From: an uncultured Prevotellaceae bacterium
Lineage (GTDB): Bacteria; Bacteroidota; Bacteroidia; Bacteroidales; Bacteroidaceae
NCBI GenBank assembly: GCA_902781315.1
Contig: CACZIT010000001.1
Span: forward strand, 62,001-126,000
DNA: 64,000 nucleotides
Reading direction: 5' to 3'
The stretch's first letter is position 1; each line of letters begins with the position of its first letter. Positions 59,054 to 64,000 of the stretch are shown here, in pieces. Both the position numbers and the translations under genes were made by a program. The notes under the pieces were generated by a model. It made no database searches. It had not been told where the DNA came from and saw only the letters and a list, made by a program, of their open reading frames with translations.

Positions 59054-61195
59054 ATGAGAATATCCATAAAACGACTGATGACCATCGTGAGTTGTCTTTT
59101 TGTGACTGTCATGGTGTCGTGGGCGGCTGATGTGCCCCGTGTGACGTGGGATGGCACGAGTCTGATTATCGACGGTCGGCGTGTCTGTCCCGTGATGGGC
59201 GAGATTCACTATTCGCGCCTCCCGCAGAGCGAATGGCGGCAGGAGGTGCGCAAAATGAAGCAGGGCGGTGTGACCATCATCGCCACCTACGTGTTCTGGA
59301 ACCACATCGAGGAACAGCAGGGCGTGTTCCGCTGGGACGGTCAGCGCTCGTTGCGCCAGTTCCTTGAGGTGTGCAAGGCCGAGGAGATGCCCGTGGTGCT
59401 GCGCATCGGTCCGTTCTGTCACGGCGAGGTGCGCTGCGGCGGCATACCTGACTGGATGTATAACCCCTCCCTAACCCTCCCCGAAGGAGAGGGAACTAGT
59501 AAGCCTATCCGGATGCGTTCCGAAGATGCGCGGTTCCTCTTCTTTGTGGAACGCCTCTATAGGCAGATTTTCACACAGGTGCAGGGGTTGCAGTGGAAGG
59601 ATGGTGGCCCCGTCATGGCCTGCCAGTTCGACAATGAATACCGTGGGCGCGGCTCCTATCTCATGGCATTGAAGCAGATGGCGCTGCGCATCGGCTTCGA
59701 CTTGCCTTTCTACACACGGACGGGATGGCCCGAACTCGCCACTCCTGTGCCCTATGGTGAGATGTTGCCGCTCTATGGCGACTATGCCGACGGCTTCTGG
59801 GAACGCTCGCTCGAAGAGACCGCCGGCAGCTACTACAAAGCTTTCAGCTTCCGTGCCCCCTCTGCCAAAGGTGAGAATATGGGTGCAGGAGCCCCCCTTT
59901 CGTCCCCCGGGGGGGACACAAATGCCTCAAAGACTAATGAAGCCCCCTCGGGGGCCGTAGGGGGGGCTCTGGCTTACCCTTACTTCACCTGCGAGTTGGG
60001 TGGCGGCATGATGACTGCCTACCATCGTCGTCCCTACCTCTATCCTGAGGATGCCTATTCGATGGCACTGGTGAAGCTCGGCTCGGGCTCTAATCTGCTG
60101 GGCTACTACATGTACCACGGCGGCACCAATCCCGATGGGCAGACATGGCTTAACGAGATGCAGCGCACCCTGGCCACGAACTACAACGACATGCCCGTGA
60201 AGAACTACGACTTCCAGGCACCGCTCGGCGAGTTCGGACAGCGCAATCCCCATTACTACTCGCTGCGACCGCTACACCTGTTCATGCACGACTATGGCGA
60301 ACTGCTGGCCCCCATGGCAGCTCATTTCCCTTGTGAACAGGACATCCCCAAAGGCGATGACAGTCATCTGCGCTGGTCCTTCAGGTGTAATGTGTCCCCC
60401 TCGGGGGACGAAAAGGGGGCTTCTGCTTTCGTCTTCATCAACAACTACGAACGCCTGCAGAACCTCTCCACAAAGCGCAATGTGCAGTTGGAGGCTTGCG
60501 GGGTGAAGCTGCCAAAGCTGACCATTCCTGCCGGTACCATGTGTATATTTCCTGTCAACATCGACGGCATTCGCTATGCTACGGCACAGCTGGTTGCCAA
60601 GCGAAATGGCAAGATTTATATGCAGCAAATCAAGGGCATCCCAACCACTATCGTTCTTGAAAATGGAAAGACGCTACGCAATGTGAAGGCGCGTGGCACG
60701 GAAAAGCCTGTCTGGCAGAACATCTATCTGCTCTCGACAGAGGATGCCGAACACCTCTTCCTCGACGAGACGCCGCAAGACGATATCGGACTTGGTGCCG
60801 TTTGCGAGAAAGTACGCGAGGCAGGACCGCTACGTACGATTACGATGGGAGTAAACAAGGTGGCGGAGGAACCTACGGACGAAGACTTCGAACAGGCTGC
60901 TGTTTATCGTATCAGTGTGCCGAATGATGCCGTCACCAAATATCGCCGGCTGTTGCAGATTGACTATCGTGGCGACGTGGCACGCCTCTACTGCAATGGT
61001 CAGCTTATTGCTGATAACTTCTACAATGGTCGTCCGATGCTCTTTGGTTTGTGGCGACTGCCGGCAGGTGCCACGGAACTTGAACTCCGCATCCTGCCTC
61101 TGCAGGAGAACATGCCTATCTACTTCCCCCGTGAGGCTGACACCACACCTGGCGAACAAGTAAACAACGTAATCATCACATATCAGGGACTATGA
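59054..61195 (+). CDS. GH35 beta-galactosidase with three in-frame GC-rich insertions
   Basis: A 713-residue secreted protein from ATG 59054, with signal peptide MRISIKRLMTIVSCLFVTVM. The GH35 TIM barrel shows MGEIHYSRLPQSEWRQEVRK, YVFWNHIEEQQGVF, RIGPFCHGEVRCGGIPDWM, the acid/base region ACQFDNEYRGRG (Asp replaces the first Glu of QxENEY; the catalytic Glu is kept) and CELGGGMMTAYHRR with the nucleophile Glu. It would release terminal beta-galactose from glycans. Foreign segments occur near residues 136-147 (LTLPEGEG), 278-305 (SSPGGDTNAS ... PSGAVGGA) and 446-456 (SPSGDEKGAS). The second lies between barrel strands close to the nucleophile. Confidence 0.92.
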   Translation: MRISIKRLMTIVSCLFVTVMVSWAADVPRVTWDGTSLIIDGRRVCPVMGEIHYSRLPQSEWRQEVRKMKQGGVTIIATYVFWNHIEEQQGVFRWDGQRSLRQFLEVCKAEEMPVVLRIGPFCHGEVRCGGIPDWMYNPSLTLPEGEGTSKPIRMRSEDARFLFFVERLYRQIFTQVQGLQWKDGGPVMACQFDNEYRGRGSYLMALKQMALRIGFDLPFYTRTGWPELATPVPYGEMLPLYGDYADGFWERSLEETAGSYYKAFSFRAPSAKGENMGAGAPLSSPGGDTNASKTNEAPSGAVGGALAYPYFTCELGGGMMTAYHRRPYLYPEDAYSMALVKLGSGSNLLGYYMYHGGTNPDGQTWLNEMQRTLATNYNDMPVKNYDFQAPLGEFGQRNPHYYSLRPLHLFMHDYGELLAPMAAHFPCEQDIPKGDDSHLRWSFRCNVSPSGDEKGASAFVFINNYERLQNLSTKRNVQLEACGVKLPKLTIPAGTMCIFPVNIDGIRYATAQLVAKRNGKIYMQQIKGIPTTIVLENGKTLRNVKARGTEKPVWQNIYLLSTEDAEHLFLDETPQDDIGLGAVCEKVREAGPLRTITMGVNKVAEEPTDEDFEQAAVYRISVPNDAVTKYRRLLQIDYRGDVARLYCNGQLIADNFYNGRPMLFGLWRLPAGATELELRILPLQENMPIYFPREADTTPGEQVNNVIITYQGL
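59463..59493. repeat. F1 copy in the GH35 gene
   Basis: ACCCCTCCCTAACCCTCCCC followed by GAAGGAGAGGG. It is about 30 bp and in frame. Confidence 0.75.
59889..59971. repeat. GC-rich inverted pair (F1-like subtype) in the GH35 gene
   Basis: GAGCCCCCCTTTCGTCCCCC with a CCCCCGGGGGGG core is paired with inverted CCCCTCGGGGGCCGTAGGGG ending GGGGGGCTC. The pair encloses about 25 bp. The same core recurs singly at 60393-60420 (GTCCCCCTCGGGGGAC). Confidence 0.8.
60393..60420. repeat. Single GC-rich palindrome (F1-like subtype) in the GH35 gene
   Basis: GTCCCCCTCGGGGGACGAAAAGGGGGC. It is an in-frame relative of the right half of the pair at 59889, in inverted orientation. Confidence 0.75.
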
Positions 61196-63993
61196 ACAGG
61201 ATACTCTTATTACCACTTAGCGCTATGAACTATAGGCACCTCCTCTTCTCTCTTCTGTGTGTCGTTTGCTATGGAACCGCCAAGGCTCAGGAGTCTATCG
61301 ATCTCGCCGGTCTTTGGCATATCAAGGCTGATGGCATTGATGCCATCTGCCAGTTGCCTGGCTCCATGCTTACGAACCATCTTGGCGACGACATAACTGT
61401 TGCCACACCCTGGCTGATGCAGATTGACGAGCACAACCCCTACTACAAATCCCCGGCCTACGAGCGCTATCGCCAGACAGGCAACATCAAGGTTCCATTT
61501 ATCCTGCAACCCGAGAAGTATTTCGTGGGCGAGGCCGAGTATCAACGTGAGGTGGTCATCCCCAAGAGTTGGAAACAGAAGTCCATTCTACTCACCTTCG
61601 AACGTTGCCACTGGCTGACTACGCTTTACGTCGATGGCCGGCTGGTGGGACAGCGCAACGACCTTTGTGCACCTCAGAATTACGACCTTACCGGTGTGCT
61701 CACGCCTGGTAAGCATGTGCTGACGGTGCGTGTCGACAATCATATTCACGACATAGACCCCGGTGAGAACGCACATAGCGTGAGTGACAACACGCAGGGC
61801 AATTGGAACGGGATTGCGGGCGAGATGGTTCTCAAGGCGCGTCCTTTGCTCCATATCGACCAACTCGATGTCTACCCCGACCTGAATCGCCGTGAGTTGC
61901 GGGTAAAGGTCGTCGTCGACAACCAGGGCCGAAAGGCACAGAAGGCATTCCTCTACCTTGACGGCAAGCGAAAAGAGCATCGCTTTGGCGTGGGCCGAAC
62001 CGAAGTGGAAGAAATGTTGCCAATGCCTGCTGATATGCAGCCTTGGGATGAGTTCCATCCACGACTCTACCGGCTGACGGCCATTGTGCAGTCGAAGGAG
62101 TCACGTCACGACAAGAGCATCCGCTTTGGCGTGCGCCAGTGGGAGAATCGCAATGGTGTGCTCACCCTCAACGGTCATCCCGTCTTCATGCGAGGCAATG
62201 TTGACTGCTGCACCTTTCCGCTGACGGGTTATCCTTCATTCGACAAGGCTTATTGGCAGCGTGTGTTTCGTGTCTATAAGAAGTATGGTCTCAACCACGT
62301 GCGCTTCCATTCGTGGTGTCCGCCTGAAGTGGCTTTCTCCGTGGCCGATGAGATGGGAATCTACTGCTATGTGGAGTGTTCCTCATGGGCAAATCAATCG
62401 ACGACACTCGGCGATGGCAAGCCCATCGATGCTTTCATCTATCAGGAGGCAGATGCCATCCTGCGGGCATACGGCAACCATCCATCGTTCTGCATGATGT
62501 CCTACGGCAACGAGCCGGGTGGCAAGAATACGGCGGAGTACTTGCGCAAGTTTGTCCTGCACTATCAGCAGCAGGATTCTCGCCATATATACACCACGGC
62601 AGCAGGATGGCCCAATATTGTCGAGAGCGACTTCCTTTCAGACCCCACACCGCGCATCCAGCAATGGGGGCAGGGCCTGAAAAGCATCATCAACAGTCAG
62701 CCACCATCGACCGCATACGATTGGCATGACTACACCAGCCGCTTCAGCCAGCCCATGATCAGCCATGAGATAGGCCAGTGGTGTGTCTATCCTAACTTCC
62801 GGGAGATAAAGAAATACACGGGTGCCTACCGCGCTCGCAACTTCGAAATTTTCCGTGACCGCCTGCGCGACAATGGGCTGCAGGCCTATGAAGACAGTTT
62901 CCTCATTGCATCTGGGCGCTTGCAGACGCTTTGCTATAAGGCCGATATCGAGGCTGCCCTTCGCACGAAGGATTTCGGTGGTTTTGAGCTGTTGGGGCTC
63001 AACGACTTCCCTGGTCAGGGCACGGCACTCACGGGTGTTGTCGATGTGTTTTGGGACGATAAGGGCTACACCAACGCTCGGGAGTTCAGTCGTTTCTGTA
63101 ACGGAATAGTGCCCCTTGTGCGCATGGAGAAACTCATATATACCAATGTGGAGCAGTTACGTGCTGATGTCGAGCTGGCTAACTATTTCGAACCGTTGGA
63201 ACGTGAGGTGACGTGGACCATCAGCACAACTTTCGGTGAGGTGCTTGTGGGCGGTAGCTTCCCATCTCGGTATTATGGATTGGGCAACTGCCAGCACGTT
63301 GGCACCATACAACTGCCTCTCTATATGTTCAAAGAACCGCAGCAGCTTCGTCTCGAAGTGGCCCTTGGCGACATCAAGAACGAGTGGAATTTCTGGGTCT
63401 ATCCGGAAGCAGCTGCAGAGGTTCCTTCCTCTGGTGAGGAGCCGGAAGTGGTGGTGACCGATACCCTGGACGATGGTGCGCTGTCTGCTCTTGCGAATGG
63501 TGGCCGTGTCCTGCTGTCGTTGGGTCGGGGCCGTGTCAGCAAGGCTCTGGGTGGTGAGGTGGAAGTTGGCTTTTCCAGCATTTTCTGGAATACGCTTTGG
63601 ACCAATAATGGTGCACCTCACACGCTTGGACTACTCTGTCAGCCAGACCATCCCTCGCTGGCTCTGTTCCCTTCCGACCGCTATAGCGATTACCAATGGC
63701 AGGACATGATGACGCATTGCGATGCCATTCGCTACGACCTCATCAATCCTGGCATTCAACCCATTGTGCGCATCATCGATGACTGGTTCACGGCTCGCCC
63801 GCTGGCTATGCTCTTTGAGGTGCGTGTAGGCAATGGCTCGCTCCTTGTAAGCGGTGCCGACCTCATTACCGACCTTGACCAACGCCCGGCGGCCCGCCAG
63901 TTGCGCCGAAGCCTCGAGGCCTACATGCAGAGCAATCGTTTCCACCCCTCCACGGAAGTCTCCCTCGCCGAGATAGACAAGATAACAAGGTGA
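61192..63993 (+). CDS. Secreted family 2 glycoside hydrolase
   Basis: A 933-residue protein. The ATG at 61192 overlaps the GH35 stop; an internal ATG at 61225 (MNYRHLLFSLLCVVCYGTAKAQ) gives a cleaner signal peptide. A jelly-roll sugar-binding domain (LAGLWHIKADGID, RCHWLTTLYVDGRLVG), an Ig-like domain and a TIM barrel (VFMRGNVDCC, NHVRFHSWCPPEVAFSVADE) follow in GH2 order. SYGNEPGG holds the acid/base Glu and ISHEIGQW the nucleophile Glu. Specificity (beta-galactosidase, glucuronidase or other) is not clear, but pairing with GH35 favours a galactose-containing glycan. Another ATG begins at 63998, so the operon probably continues past the window. Confidence 0.9.
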   Translation: MNRILLLPLSAMNYRHLLFSLLCVVCYGTAKAQESIDLAGLWHIKADGIDAICQLPGSMLTNHLGDDITVATPWLMQIDEHNPYYKSPAYERYRQTGNIKVPFILQPEKYFVGEAEYQREVVIPKSWKQKSILLTFERCHWLTTLYVDGRLVGQRNDLCAPQNYDLTGVLTPGKHVLTVRVDNHIHDIDPGENAHSVSDNTQGNWNGIAGEMVLKARPLLHIDQLDVYPDLNRRELRVKVVVDNQGRKAQKAFLYLDGKRKEHRFGVGRTEVEEMLPMPADMQPWDEFHPRLYRLTAIVQSKESRHDKSIRFGVRQWENRNGVLTLNGHPVFMRGNVDCCTFPLTGYPSFDKAYWQRVFRVYKKYGLNHVRFHSWCPPEVAFSVADEMGIYCYVECSSWANQSTTLGDGKPIDAFIYQEADAILRAYGNHPSFCMMSYGNEPGGKNTAEYLRKFVLHYQQQDSRHIYTTAAGWPNIVESDFLSDPTPRIQQWGQGLKSIINSQPPSTAYDWHDYTSRFSQPMISHEIGQWCVYPNFREIKKYTGAYRARNFEIFRDRLRDNGLQAYEDSFLIASGRLQTLCYKADIEAALRTKDFGGFELLGLNDFPGQGTALTGVVDVFWDDKGYTNAREFSRFCNGIVPLVRMEKLIYTNVEQLRADVELANYFEPLEREVTWTISTTFGEVLVGGSFPSRYYGLGNCQHVGTIQLPLYMFKEPQQLRLEVALGDIKNEWNFWVYPEAAAEVPSSGEEPEVVVTDTLDDGALSALANGGRVLLSLGRGRVSKALGGEVEVGFSSIFWNTLWTNNGAPHTLGLLCQPDHPSLALFPSDRYSDYQWQDMMTHCDAIRYDLINPGIQPIVRIIDDWFTARPLAMLFEVRVGNGSLLVSGADLITDLDQRPAARQLRRSLEAYMQSNRFHPSTEVSLAEIDKITR

Positions 63994-64000
63994 CAAAATG

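Noticed and set aside
1-64000. tRNA, rRNA or riboswitch genes
   Set aside because: Scanning the spacers by eye, I saw no cloverleaf ends, no rRNA-like stretch and no recognisable riboswitch core. A covariance-model search would be needed to exclude small ncRNAs.

Overview
The window looks like a chromosome segment of a Bacteroidales bacterium, most likely Prevotella or a close relative. The evidence is the set of protein families (DUF4422 and TupA-type glycosyltransferases, an OMP_b-brl_3 receptor, a BspA-like DUF285 protein with a dockerin, DUF5107, Bacteroidetes-type LysRS and Pgi) and promoter-like TAnnTTTG boxes such as TATCTTTG. No taxon was tested by a search.

Region 1 (1-29285) is a surface polysaccharide locus, all on the + strand. 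The AT-rich first 9.6 kb encodes a flippase end, a two-cluster Fe-S protein, a pyruvyl transferase, a frameshifted O-acyltransferase, Glf, a DUF4422 transferase, a Wzy-like polymerase, a GT11 fucosyltransferase, a TupA-type ATP-grasp protein and a GT2. Next come a GT4, two HEPN/AbiJ-like genes and a Panacea-type toxin-antitoxin pair. The more GC-rich part encodes WbuB, a WbpV-like reductase, WbuC, a WbpL/WecA-like initiating transferase, FnlA-FnlB-FnlC (UDP-L-FucNAc), a WbpM-like dehydratase, a nucleotidyltransferase, and Gmd-Fcl (GDP-L-fucose). Together these predict a repeat unit started on a 6-deoxy-HexNAc and carrying L-FucNAc, L-fucose, Galf and probably a pyruvate ketal.

Region 2 (29286-43906) holds housekeeping genes (free-Met-R-sulfoxide reductase, frr, rsgA, mnmA), an outer-membrane barrel, a 2293-residue BspA-like protein and a secreted hydrolase. 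Region 3 (43950-52987, minus strand) is a probable six-gene run: lysS, gpsA, pgi, a HAD phosphatase, an M15 peptidase and a large TonB-receptor-like barrel. Region 4 (53072-63993) is a carbohydrate-use cluster: AraC regulator, sugar porter, DUF5107/TPR protein, GH35 and GH2.

The most unusual feature is a set of repeat-bracketed elements. Family F1 (GC-rich, encoding PTPxLPxGEG-like peptides) occurs as inverted pairs. Several pairs are empty and lie in frame inside genes (mnmA, wbpM, fnlB, a barrel gene). Two pairs hold a DUF559 (VSR/PD-(D/E)XK-like) nuclease ORF, one of them exactly in frame inside the methionine-sulfoxide reductase gene. Family F2 arrays (variable hairpins joined by a constant GTTGAGA linker) form inverted arms that are empty in some places and in one place enclose a four-helix-bundle (S23-type) gene. 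Family F3 (AGAATTAGAGAATT) forms an inverted pair around a GxxExxY nuclease-like gene. Three unrelated small passenger genes, each inside its own repeat family, suggest a common lifestyle of small mobile or selfish ORFs.
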